From the NCBI GenBank assembly GCA_015501605.1, contig JADNRZ010000029.1:186001-250000 (forward strand): a DNA stretch of 64,000 nucleotides, written 5' to 3'. The position numbers were made by a program, and so were the translations under genes. Origin of the DNA: Panaeolus papilionaceus. Taxonomy: Eukaryota > Basidiomycota > Agaricomycetes > Agaricales. The notes under the pieces are model-generated. The model did not search any database, was not told the DNA's origin, and saw only the letters and a list, made by a program, of their open reading frames with translations. Below are positions 24,538 to 36,701 of this stretch, in pieces; the first letter of the stretch is position 1, and each line of letters opens with the position of its first letter.

Positions 24538-27458
24538 TCACAAGTCCGAATTAAATCCACAAACTTTCAAGTACGCCTCAACCTCGTCCTCCACAGCCTT
24601 CTTATCAATAGCCCAAGCCTCACGAGGGAGCTCCTTTGCGCGAACGGCATCCAACTTAGCCTTGCTCAAGTACTCTTTCAGCTCATTGTTCTCCCCAGCT
24701 TGCGAGAGGAAGAACGACAAGTATTGAAGGCCAGCTTGGAACGTCTCTTTGGTTTTACGTTCACGGTAAATTTTGTCCTCGTGGTCGCGCCTGTACCAGA
24801 CCCATTCGGTGGGAAGGGGGTATTGGTATAGTTTACCACTAAAACAGCAAAATAGGTGAGTCAAATGATAACGCTTAATATAGATCACTCACGGTTGCTT
24901 AGGCTCAAACATGTACTTGGCGACTTTCAAAGCAACATTAGCATACATCTCGCTCGTGACGAAATAAGTCTCTGCGCGTTCCCTATCTCCCAAGAATTGG
25001 GCCATCATATTCCTGTATGGCTCGTGGACACTCTTCAAGCCAAGGAGATGCAGGGCCTCGCGATCCTCGTCGACGATGGTGAGACTTTCTTCGTGCTTGA
25101 GGCCGAGGAGAGGAGGTAAGTGAATCCAGTCCCATAGTGGAGATGGGAAGGTGAGGAAAACAAGGATTGACGAGAGGTACTCATTGGCGAGGTAGGGCTT
25201 GAGTTCGTCATGCAAGTAGTGATCCCATGCATTCATGTGACGCTCGTACAGGTCGCGCGAAGGGTCTGGGTACGCCTAGATCACCGATGGACATAATCAG
25301 CACACAACGAGGTGTCTAGGTCGTGTCAAATACATACCTGAGACCTAAACCACATGAAAAGATTCGGCATCTCAATCCACGCCTGCTCAAAAGGTCCTCC
25401 ACCATCATTCCACGTCTTGCAAGTGGAAAGCCATGCAGCGAGGTCAAAATGATAGAGGTCGTTGGTAAGCTCTTGAGTGAGCACAGAGTAGCGGCAGTGC
25501 GTGACGAGAGCTTGACCGCAGTATTGATGAACATATTTGTGGCCTTGATGATGAACAGGACAAGATTAGTATGTGTGCGAAAAACACCCGAGAAGATACA
25601 TTTGAAAAGGTGAAAAGTAAATTGAGACATGATGAGTGCAGATCAAAGGCGACAATTGATAAAAGGATTGGAAAAAGTCATGTCCTTCCTAGCTTATCGG
25701 GATTTAGATCGCGGATGAAAGACCAATGCAGTACATTGGCCTCTATCAGAATCTGGCTCGGAGAAATTTAAAGGAAGAGAATAAACAAGTGCGAATGGCA
25801 GAAAGGATGGTTTGTGAGGATGACAGGGAACCAGTGCGAAGAAAAGAAAAGAAATACAGAGAAAGGGGCAATGCTCACCGGACAACATGTTTCTCACACA
25901 AGCACGAGCGAGCTCGGCGTGCACCTTAACGGAATTGATGAAATGCTTGCCAGCACGATAGCGGTCGGTCAAAAAGTCAATTAGAGAGCTATGGAGGATC
26001 CTAATGCCCTCTGCACCACCCGTCGTCGTCTGAGCTCCATTGGTAGCAACAGCCTTCCTTGAGTCGGGAACGTTGAGAATGGAATCCAAGTCGCCGAGAA
26101 TGAAGGACACGTCACCGCGGTTGAGAGAGAGGAGCTCCTCAAGGAAGCGCGGATCGGTGACGGGAATAGGTACTTCCGTGCCAGATGCTGACTTCTTGGA
26201 AAAGATACGTTGTGCAAAGAGAAGGGCACCCAGGATACGGAGGACGCCTTTGATGTTGTGAACGGAGACAAAAACGTGGCGGTAGATGCAGTCCAATTCT
26301 GCGAATGGGATGGCTTGTAGTGGATTATTGAGTCGGAGGAGGGCGTCTAGTCTGTCATTCGGTCTGTGTTGGGGAGATTGGATGTATTTGATGACTGTGG
26401 TAGCATAGATGAATTGTCCAGCTGCCCGGGATATGAGATGGTTGATGCTTTCACTGCTGGGCCATGCCACGGGGAGTTGAGCACGCATGGGATGCGTCTG
26501 TCTGATCAGGTCGAAGCGAGAATAAAAATAGCGCCTAATCTCGGCGTCGGACAGGTAATGCTCGTCCAGGACCAGGGTCGTGATTGCCTCGCGCAGGTCA
26601 TAAGAATTGAATGAGTCCCGGATTGGAGGCTCAGGCTGACTAGACACTAGAATGAAGAGAGGAACTTTTTTATGGATGAGAGCAGTGGAGAGTATTCGCA
26701 CGATATAGCGCTGTGTATTGGCGCCCTGACATTCATCCAGCCCATCAATGACCAAAAGCCTTGCCCACTTCCTTGAAACCCTCTTATCCACCGACGCGTA
26801 CGCTTGAAGGAGTGGCGTGACCACCAACGTCTGCAATTGAGTCTCCAATGACCCAGAAAACACTGACGGATCGCTTTCGATGGCTTGGGCGATAAATCTT
26901 CTCGTCTCCGGGATTGAATGAGAAATTTGATAGGCAATTGTTGACATGAGGTGTTTCTCCGTGTTCAAGCCTGCGCTGTCTTTGGCGAAAAAGAAGGACG
27001 CAGCGAGCATGCTTTGATCAGAACAGTACTGCGAGACTGATTGCATGATGGACGATTTCCCGCTTCCTGCTGGCCCATACATCCACATAATGGCATTATC
27101 CTTCCCAGCGTCCATAAGCCACTGAATGATCATTGAAACGATGCCATTTTTCGAGCGAGATTGACATTTCGGTGGGTCATAAGTTCGTTTGGAATCATGG
27201 AAAGCTCCAGGTGCAATTCTTCGTTCTAAGATGTCTGCTCCTGGGTATCACTGTCAATGAACCTTCAACTCTAGGCTGATAACTTTACATACCTCGTCTC
27301 CCATTACTATTCCCGTTTCCATTTGTATGCCCATTTCCATTGCTATGCCCATTTGACACGACATGTTCTCTATTACTAGAATCATGTGAAGCTCTCGAAG
27401 TATGTTTCGCATTCACGTGGGAGTGTGTTATAGGATCTGGTGGATGATGGCCATACAT
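24538..27458 (-). CDS. NACHT-domain NTPase (fungal NLR-like STAND protein)
   Basis: Exons: 27458-27293, 27240-25879, 25543-25338, 25275-24893, 24838-24538; 805 aa. Before the NACHT comes the usual fungal lead-in, APGAFHDSKRTYDPPKC (about residues 65-81). Walker A is GPAGSGKS (111-118) and Walker B is LLVIDGLDEC (about 217-226). The N-terminal 55 residues are a low-complexity Asn/Gly/His/Ser segment. The C-terminal about 400 residues are helical-looking, with no ankyrin, WD40 or TPR repeats recognisable. STAND proteins act as nucleotide-driven switches in non-self recognition or cell death. Intron 2 (25878-25544, 335 nt) is far longer than the rest and could hide another exon. The true start could lie further upstream. 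No partner gene is adjacent. Confidence 0.85.
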
Positions 27459-30400
27459 GATCAATTCGTGGCGAGGAATGAGGAGAGGAAGGGGAGAGGT
27501 AGGAGGGAACCCAAGAAGCGCGCGTCTAGAGGAAGATGGGAAGAAGGAAAGAGTGACAGCATGGCGTTGTGTGGTGCTTTAAAAGAAACATCATTGGCAG
27601 TGGCACGTGCTGTTTGGATTTCACCAATGAATGAGATCTGGAAGTTAGTGAGCGCCAAAATTGGAGCCTGGAGATCGGTTGCGATTTCATTTGCCGCCGA
27701 TGTATTCCATTGTATCCCCTACCTTTCCCGGGGGTTTCAGGGTCAAAATATAACTCTGTCCATGGCAACACCAACACTTTCAAGCGCCAAACATGTCAAT
27801 TAAGAATACGTAGATCGTCCAGATGTTCACTCCATAAGCGCTTTTAATTGCAATCTGGATAAAACGAGGCAAGCACAAAAGGAGAGAGCAGAAAAAAGAA
27901 ACCCAAGCGCAATGCAAACGTCAAGTTGTACGATAGTCTATCGGAACAAGGTCCGAGAACGACAGCCGGTCTGCGGACATCAATCATTTTCAATTCATCT
28001 CTTCCATCATTTTGTATTACCACTCCGATGTGTGGAAAGGCGACGAATCATTTCCTTTCAAATTTTTCCTTTATTTTCAGGCCTTTTCATCGAGTTCATT
28101 ATTCCGTCTTAATACCATTGTCCTGTAAACTTTCTTATCGATGTTTCCTTGTGATATCTTCATGAAATCACAATACAATCATGCATAATAGCTTCCACAC
28201 ATGCCACGTTTCTTCGGGTTTTCATGGTCACCGTAACCGCAAATGTATACAGCGCGTCTGATATTTTATTGATTATAGTGTTTCGCTCCCAGCAGCTGAC
28301 GCCGTGGCACCGCTGACGCCGGCCTTCCTCTCGGCGCTTCTACTCACTGGCCTCCGTTTCTCACAAATGCAGTGCAGCTCCATCTCTACAACCATCTCGA
28401 TATATACATCTCCTGCCACTCCCACATCCCGATATACCCCCACTTCTAATACTTCAATTGTGCATGATAGCAAGATACTAACCAGAATGCATGACCTTTC
28501 TTATCATCATGATGGCGAAACAATGGGAACCCCTTAAGCGCGTTTGTGAATGATGCGACTGACACGTTGATGACACGATGTATGAGCTGTCATCTTGGCT
28601 TGTGGGGTCCTACTTATTAATTTTACCGCTGCCATCTCAGGCCTGCCAGGGTATGCGGTGAAGGTCTAATGCCATGGAGCAGGGACATGCATCTGGGTAG
28701 TGTGGAACATTTTGGTGTACCCTTACAATTATAGCTCCCTATTTTATAAATGGCCCTACATAATACGATCCATCCCTTCATCGACAACATTCCAACCCCT
28801 TCTTCCACTCCGTCCCCAACACCCCCAAACCCAGCAACGCACAATCCAAGAAATTAAAGAAAGCAAGAATCCTCGCAAGGGACGATGGTCATCAAAAACA
28901 CCCATCATCAGCTCATGGCACATGCGCGTGGCGCGCAGGGAGAGGAATAGAAAGTGCACAGCCTCGTGGCGAGCCGAGGGCAACACATGACTTTGCGTTA
29001 CCCAGTGTTTCGGAAGCCGACGTACAAACATCATCGTTTCAACGCCCGTCCGTCACTCCCATCAAGACCCCCGCCTGGTTACCAAGAACCTGCATTTTAG
29101 CATAGCGTGTAGCGCTCAATTCATCGTTAAGGAGTCATTTGCAGATTTCCGAGTATCAGAGCGCTAAACTGCCCCGGGTATTAGGCGGTCTTGCGCGCTC
29201 CATTGCAGTACCGGTCTCTCAAGCCCACCTGGGATCGGGTGGATTCCGAGGGATAATAAGTTTTTGAGATTTCAAGGGTACAAAGTAACGTGAACGAATT
29301 TTGGGGTGTGGGTGGGTTTGGTTGGATAGGAGCCCTACCACATTCATTTTAGGTTGAAAATGGAGCTTCTGACTCGAGGAAGACAGAGCTTGGAATGCTT
29401 AGTGGAATGGTGATGATCTGTCAGAGGTGTGGTTATTCAGTGTGTTGGGTCGATATTTCGGGAATGAGGCAGTAGGTAATGGACAGGAGTGATGTGGATG
29501 AACTGAGTAGCAAGTCACTGCAGATTCATTTCCTACTGGAGGGGTGGTATTCAAATGTATCCACCCTCATTCCACTCATTCTTATCGTCCCATGAAACTT
29601 ATAGGCTAAAGCAACAACCTTGAGCATAATACTGACAAAGTTTTATATAGCCGCTGGGCTTTCAATCACCCAATCTCATCCATTCAGTTTTTACACTTCA
29701 AACCCCGAAAATACTCTCACATATTTATCTCGGGATCCCACTCACCCAATCAAATCCAGGTCTAAACGCAACAAATCATCGGATGTACTTGGTCGTCCTC
29801 CTGTTATATTTTCCGAAATCCGACCACAAATCTTCACCATTCACTGCACTTGACCTGTATGTCAGGTCAGAGTTTGTGGCTGGTGGTGGCTGATGTATGT
29901 CCATGTCATTCGCAAATGAGGGAACAGAGAAGACTCTATGACATTTCCACATTAGCACCGTATGACATATGAATTCATATCACAAAAACATACGAAGGCT
30001 TCCATGGGTGTTTCTCTGGTGTCCTTCTATTACATCCCATCACACCTATTCTCTCATTTTCTCAAGATAAACTGCACACAAAAGTATTTGCGGCATGCGA
30101 TATGAAATTGCATGTCACTACAAGCTCAGGCTTATGCTATCTAGCCCCAATGTCATATCATACCCAAATTATGATATACACGACACACAGTTACGTGCAG
30201 GACACCATGCCGCGATGCTACGCACAATGATTGCATCACCTTGACCACGAATGTGTGCATGGGATGTGATGGAGTGTTCTATCGAAGTGGCTAGATGACG
30301 TTAATATTAGACCATACCCACATTTAACGCCAGGTAGACGTCCAGGCCACTATCGATCTATATTTACGCGCGGGCGTTGCGCCTTCAAACTCCCTTTAGG

Positions 30401-33400
30401 ATGAAAGGTAAAAGATAGATAGTCAGGATTTAACTTTCATCCTCGGGATTCCTGAAGGATACATAGTAGCCTCGCATCATATCGTCTCATATCATATCCA
30501 GGCGTCTGTGCTTATCTTGGCCTAATGCGACTTCTTCGAGGATTGATTCCAAGTTAACCTAATTTGCAGCTTGCTTGCATCATGGTGATTAAGATCCCAA
30601 TGATCTGACGTCGATATGCGCCTAGACTCTTGGACTGCCTTCTTGGATGCCACCTAAGCACCCATCATCAAAACAAGCTTCCTTGGTGCAGATGCTGGTC
30701 ATGAATTGCAAATAAAGTTCGAATTATATCGCAGCCGCTCGTATGACCTCAGAAGCCTCGTGCGTGATCACCTCATGGGGCTGGGTAGACTGATCAGACG
30801 CTCAACGACTTAAATTAGGGGTCTGAGGAATTCAATGAGTCATACTTCCTAATTCGAGTTCAATTGAAATAATGCAATTCAAATCATCGGTTTCTGCTCA
30901 CTCTGCGATGGTGCTGCGCTAACAGGACAAGGCGCTCAACTACCCAGAGTCCCAGACCCGGGATTGCATTTTATGATGCTAACCATTTCTTGATACCAAT
31001 CAATCAGAGAACTTGATCTATACACCTTATTATGCGTATGCATCAGTCTCAGAAACTCGTAGTGCGCATAAGGTTCCGGTTCCGCAACCCATTGTGGTGT
31101 ATCAGTCATCTGACGCCCCTATGATGAGTGAGCGCATGTAGGGCGGTAATCTCGGTCCTAGACGCCCTTTCGCGATCGCCCCCTCCGCCTTGAAGCCCTC
31201 AAATACAGTCATCTCAATCACAGGCCGCACACCCTGAAATAACCCTGAATATTTTTATTCATGCCTTCTCTCGTCTATACATAGATAGTGAGCTATCTAG
31301 GCTGTACACCGTGGGTCGCTTTTCGTCTCTAAAGAGCGATAGCCGTGCTAGCTTGAGATACCCACCAGAGCACAGAAGCAATAAAGGCCAAGAAGTCGCC
31401 GAATAGCGCTTCTTTGCCCTTACTGCGGAAATAGAGTCAAATCTGCACTGTCGCGTCTAGTCAATGTGATACGCTTTTGGGAATTGGGGTCTTCATTCAT
31501 AACCGCGATTTGGGCTGATGTCAGTTGACTTACTCAGACAGCTCGGCGAGGGAGAAGCATCCTCCATTTGATTGGGCGGCTGGGAAGAAATAGCGCTCTA
31601 CGCGTTTTAAATTAGCTGTGGCGTCCTGAGACCGGCTAAGGAATACTTAGCATGGGTTATATCCTACGCTTGTGTCGGCATTATGGCGTTATCCTTAGAC
31701 AATTGCCACTATATGTTACATTTAGAAACGCAGTCATTTGAGCTCTGTAGTGTGATATACTTCAATCGAATGCACAACACAGTCGGACTTTTACTTCAAA
31801 ATCGTTATAATATCACTATCCCAAACGCACTCGTCGAATATCCGACGGGAAGGGGAGAATACACCTCCAAGCAAATAGCGCTCGGCGTTATACTAAATCC
31901 CCGTACTTACGTTGTAGCTATTACTGATACCGAGCAACGCGGTGTAACCTGAACAGAAATCCCAATCTCGAATTCCACGGATTCTTAGGATGACGCCCGT
32001 GGTTGAGATCGAGGTATTTACTTATACATTTAAAATGTCGAGTTGCAGTTCCGGTTTAAAATCTTCGGTCCGATCGTAGCGGTCTTGTGGGTGTTGCTTC
32101 GCTTCCCATCGCAGTCTGGATTAGCGCTAGTAACCCGAGCGCCTACTTACGGTCCATCACGGCCTGCTGTCAGTAGTGTACTTCCTATCACTGCGAATAC
32201 TATAACGCGTAGTTTGAAGGAGAGGTTTTTTTTTTTGAAACACAAACTGCAGTGCCCTCTGTAGCTCTGGGTGTGAGCCGATAGATATGATAACGTAGTG
32301 TTTATCTTGGTTGCACTCCAAGCACTGCTTACAAGTGCAGTGAAGTACAACCTGCACATGCCACAGTTACTTTGCTTGCCCATATCAAAAGCATGTTGCT
32401 CACCACGTTGACTGCACGGTTCGGTTATGTTTACACTTTCATCAGGAGCGAGGTCGACGCTGGCAGCTTGAATGATCCAGAATCGTAAAATCAGCTGCGT
32501 CTATCGAACGATCATCAAACACGAGCGCCTCGTGCCCTTCCATGCCCTGTTTTGAGCCTCGAGAAAGCGATGCCCAGCCCCTGATGTCATAGCTCGTGTG
32601 TCGGTCCCTTATTCGTTTCCCAATACGACTCAATTCATTTCATTAGAGCTAATTCCATAGTCTCGGAATGACTCACCACTTCATTAAACATAATTAATCC
32701 CGTCACCCCTATCTCTAAATAACCCGTTTCCGGACCGCGAGAATGCACTGTTTTGTCGTCTCTACATGGTACACCACCTTTCCGCCATCCCTTCAGTGAC
32801 GTTGTCGTTTTTGCCAAAGCCTTTGCGCGTTATAAAACGACGATTAGAAAACGATAGAGTATTTTGATATTCTAGCTGCGAGTGTCTGCAGGCGGCTACT
32901 GCGAAGGCCTCGGTACATATCTCATTGTTTTAATGTCAGCCACCTGGACTTACATTTGTCACCATTCCCGCTGTCGCGATGATTGAAGTCTCCCACATTG
33001 TCGCCTTGAGGCCTGTCAGATTTTAAATGCGAGCGGGAGGGTGTGTGTTGTGCAGGCTGAATCATTCTTAGGAAACTGTTCTCAAATTACCTTGCAAAGC
33101 GCGAGAAGATTTCTGAGTGTTGTTCGGTTGGCGATCGACGAACGTTTGCTTCGAGAAGTTCATTGGGGATCTGCATCGAGACGGACGGACCTGGAGATTG
33201 AGATAAATACCCCCTATTAATGTTGAATGTACGTTGGTGCTTGAGAGGGCTTGTGCATACACTGATTCGCTATGAATATGACCATCCCTGCTTAAGAGTT
33301 TGTTCGTGAGAGTTTGGTTTGATGCCGATGGCGGTCTTTAAAGCCCGACGCCGATAGACCGAAATCCACGACCTACTCCGAAGGCATCATGACGGCGCGC

Positions 33401-34153
33401 AAGTGGTCCCTAAACCCATATCAAGTACCACACTACTTCCAACAGAATTGACGCGACAGGAACCCTGGAGGGTTATGTATTGATTTCCGTAACCGAAATG
33501 TTTCGACCCCACCCATGACATTCAATTCAAGCTGAAACATAGACAGCTGATACATTCTCTCTCTGTCAGATTAGATAGGTACTATGTAAATATTTAACGA
33601 CAGGTGAGCTGTGTTCCTTTCGGTATTTCTGATCACCGGACACCAAAAAGTCTGAATGAGAGCCGGATACAATCAATGTATGAAGAGTGTGGTACATCCA
33701 CAGATGTCGGCATGACTTCGTATCGTTGACGAAGTAGTTGTTGAATTGGGTTACTGTTTTAGGTGAGTGTGGGAGCTTCGATAACCTCGTGCTTGACCAT
33801 GCTGCGTTTTGCTGTTTGAATTTCAAGGAATGTCGCTGTCAAGCAGCCTCTCCGCTCTACTTCTACCCTATAAGTGAGGTGCTACCTTTATTGTCGCTGA
33901 GAACCGGTGCTTCACTTTCAGAGCGCTCCCTATCACCGATTCTCCAATCAGTAATCAAACACCCCCGAAACCGAGGAAAGGTGTCCGACTTCCCCAGATA
34001 TCTCGTCGGCACAGTCATGTACCGTCCACCCTTTCTGATTACCTGTCAAATTCATATCTGTCAAGGTCCATTTCCTCATTTCCATTCTTTCTAGTTCTAT
34101 TGTTTTGTTCTGGAGTGGAGCATTCCTGTCTCGTATCAGGGTAGATATCATCA
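27459..34153. other. 6.7-kb gene-poor region
   Basis: I find no frame with a domain, a coherent splice chain or similarity to other genes here. Scattered features are AT-rich runs rich in CATATGA/TCATATC around 29940-30500, short poly-T tracts near 32230, and short frames such as 31683-31952. It could hold fast-evolving genes, non-coding RNAs or decayed transposons that I cannot recognise. Confidence 0.45.
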
Positions 34154-34159
34154 TATAAG
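34154..34159 (+). promoter_or_regulatory. TATA-like box of small secreted protein 1
   Basis: TATAAG lies 83 nt before the ATG, the same spacing as in the S and S2 genes. Confidence 0.5.
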
Positions 34160-34236
34160 GAGGAACAATCAGGATGCCAGTGTACCATCTGCGGTAACTC
34201 CCCTCAACGCCTTGTGCCTACGAGACGATTGCAGAT

Positions 34237-34775
34237 ATGAAACTCTCCCTTACTTTTCTAGCCACTCTTGCAGTCCTATCTTCGCCGGTGATGGGTCAAA
34301 TACCCGTCTTGTCCGAATACCAAAAACTCTGGAACCTCTGCGTGGCTGGCGGTGACAATACGGTAAGGGATACCTCTATTTGATAGCTGTGAACTGAATG
34401 TTATTGACCATCTTTCCAAAGTATGTGGGCGTTCGTTACGCTGGTGGTAACTACAAGACTTTCGCATTCAACGAATGCTATCCATACGAAGTCAGTGGAA
34501 ACCTGGCCGAGATGGCTGTTTTCTGTAAATCAGTTACATGCTATAACAACCCGTAAGTCATAGCCCTTTCAATTCTTTGTTTTCATCTGGGCGTTTCCCT
34601 GATCTCATTGATTTGATGTTTGTTTTGCACCGGCATCAGAAACCCTGATTGCACGGGAGGCGCTGTGCCACCTGTCCCAATTCCCCTGGTAGCTGGTCTA
34701 ACTCTCATCAATGCTGCTGACTGGGTACAGCTGCTTGGCCAGGGAGCTACCTGTCAGAAAAATGGTTTATCATAA
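34237..34775 (+). CDS. small secreted six-cysteine protein SSP1
   Basis: Exons: 34237-34362, 34422-34552, 34640-34775; 130 aa. A signal peptide covers about residues 1-20 (ending VMG). The mature protein has exactly six cysteines: NLCVAG, NECYPYE, VFCKS, VTCYNN, PDCTGG and ATCQKNGLS. It also has a proline-rich hinge PPVPIPL. Two relatives follow in tandem within 4 kb (35393 and 36702) with the same intron positions and the same C-terminus (TCQKN-LS). Small size, signal peptide and even cysteine number fit a disulfide-stabilised extracellular protein or effector. I do not recognise the family and assign no activity. It is the only clearly intact member. Confidence 0.85.
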
Positions 34776-35392
34776 TGCATAGTACTTTACAATTTTTCTG
34801 TACCATAATACTTTCCAAACGTTTGTAAACTTTCATATAAATTCCCGCTGATATTGAAATTACCTTCTTGGGCAAGAAACCGATTAAAAAGACGACACCA
34901 GACAGGCTCGTAACCCAGGTGGTATGGACTGAATAAGGACGTGGCCCTGTTCTCAGAAGGTACCGCTCGAGGAAAGACACGAGAACATAGTAATATTACC
35001 ACGTTATGTCTGTACCACTCTCGCGCCTCTGAAGCATACTGATGCCAGCTGTAAACATGATGTTGTCCAAGTGTGTTTATTTATCAAAAAAACCGTTCGA
35101 AGCAAGCAATATAATCTCCATACCCCAGCCTGAGGAATTCTTTCTCTCTACATCATTGACATTTGTATGTATAGCTGGTGTTTTCATCATCTTCATGGTG
35201 TCAACCATCATAGCATTCCGGCACCTCTTTCCACACAAGGTTCTTCTAACAATTAGTTCCAATTGCAATCTCAATTACCATCAACTACACCCCTGATTAT
35301 TGGGGTATTATAATTATTTAGAGCGATGCAGCTGCACATTGAACTCAACCCACTCCAGCCATAGCTGTCCTTCAAGTTATTCACCATCAACG

Positions 35393-35922
35393 ATGAGAAC
35401 TTTGAACCTTCAGTTTTTAGCATCCTTTCTTCGTTGTTTTTATCCTCCTTGGGCTCTGTGACCCCCCGGTCAGAGTATTCCACCCTCTTGAGCCTTTGCC
35501 AGTCTGGTGGAGAGAACACCGTAGGTCGAAACCATTCCGTTTGAGTCTCATAACACTCACAGTTGTAGATAACAGCATATCGCCGTTCGATATTCCAATG
35601 GCGTCGATAGGACGTTCGATTTCAACGAATGCTACCCATTCGACATCAATGGCGGAATCGCCGAGCTCGCTTTGTTTTGCAAGCGCTGGCCTGTGACTTG
35701 TTATCTTCATCCGTACGTGCAGTTTGGCATTTCGATGGACATTCACGAATCAATCGAAAACTGACACTCCGCCGAAATAGAAATGCCGACTGCACAGGGG
35801 GTGCTTTTCCGCCAGTGCCAATTCCGATCCCAGCAGTCGTTCCCGTCATGCTTCCAAATGCCTTTGACTTTATTGAGCTCGCTGGGAAGGTTGCTACGTG
35901 CCAGAAGAATGGCTTGTCTTGA
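35393..35922 (+). pseudogene. SSP2, frameshifted in the signal-peptide exon
   Basis: Paralog of SSP1. Exon 1 (35393-35520) is 128 nt, whereas SSP1 has 126. The ATG frame runs into a TGA after about 23 codons, while the mature region (GSVTPRSEYSTLLSLCQSGG) lies in another frame, so one frame-changing indel sits in the signal-peptide part. Exons 2 (35576-35712) and 3 (35781-35922) are intact. They keep NECYPFDINGGIAELALFCK, VTCYLHP, ADCTGG and ATCQKNGLS, that is all six cysteines. It is either a very recent pseudogene or a gene with an alternative first exon that I cannot see. Confidence 0.7.
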
Positions 35923-36612
35923 AAAATACTTTGCACATCTTGTACTGTATTATTGTAAACACATTAGACGCCCAATAGCAATGCTTTGATCCTGCTGGTA
36001 TACATGCAAGACTGAATACCTGTTGGTAGATAGCTCTCTTACGTCTTAATACTATGATACTTACATGCCTCCTTAGGCAGGCGGTGCTTCGGAGTGCGAT
36101 TACGAAGTTAGAAATAATCATTCAAAGAAACATCAGCATCGTCGTGGGGACTGCTGTGGTCCTCCACATTTTCATGATTCAATCAGAATGCATATGTCAT
36201 TTTCATGTCACGCCGTCCCTCAGTTCGCTCCACCAATTGTATTACCCGTCAATTTTTAATGAATTTGAAAGGTCGCAGCGTCAAACCAGAATAATGCATG
36301 TTACGCAGACGGCTCTATGTTCGTTTCAAACAGCCAGCCTACCATACCTGGGTCGATTAGTTTTGATACTGAGAGAAGTCTCGAATGTAGTTGAATGCAT
36401 AGGGTCCCACTTTCAGGTCATTCGAAATATATTCCCAACCTTTCGAAGTGAGCAACGCTTCCTCAGTTTCTTATGGGTCCCTTCGCCACCATATCTGTGG
36501 CTGATATGTTTCCGTGGTGTTAGAAATCCAGTATGCAGACAATCAATTCCGGACTGAACTTCGAAAGGACTCGTTCCAATCATGATTTGACCCAAAGTCG
36601 TGTGTGTTTTGA

Positions 36613-36620
36613 TATAAATA
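36613..36620 (+). promoter_or_regulatory. TATA box of SSP3
   Basis: TATAAATA lies 89 nt before the SSP3 ATG. Confidence 0.6.
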
Positions 36621-36701
36621 CAGCGCAAAATTGCACCTTCAACACAACGCTGCCCAGCTACTTCCAGCATACGCAACACTTGGTCCCTTTACTCAGTCGA
36701 G

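Noticed and set aside
27402..27803. 133-codon plus-strand frame
   Set aside because: Overlaps the first exon and promoter of the NACHT gene on the other strand and has no recognisable content.
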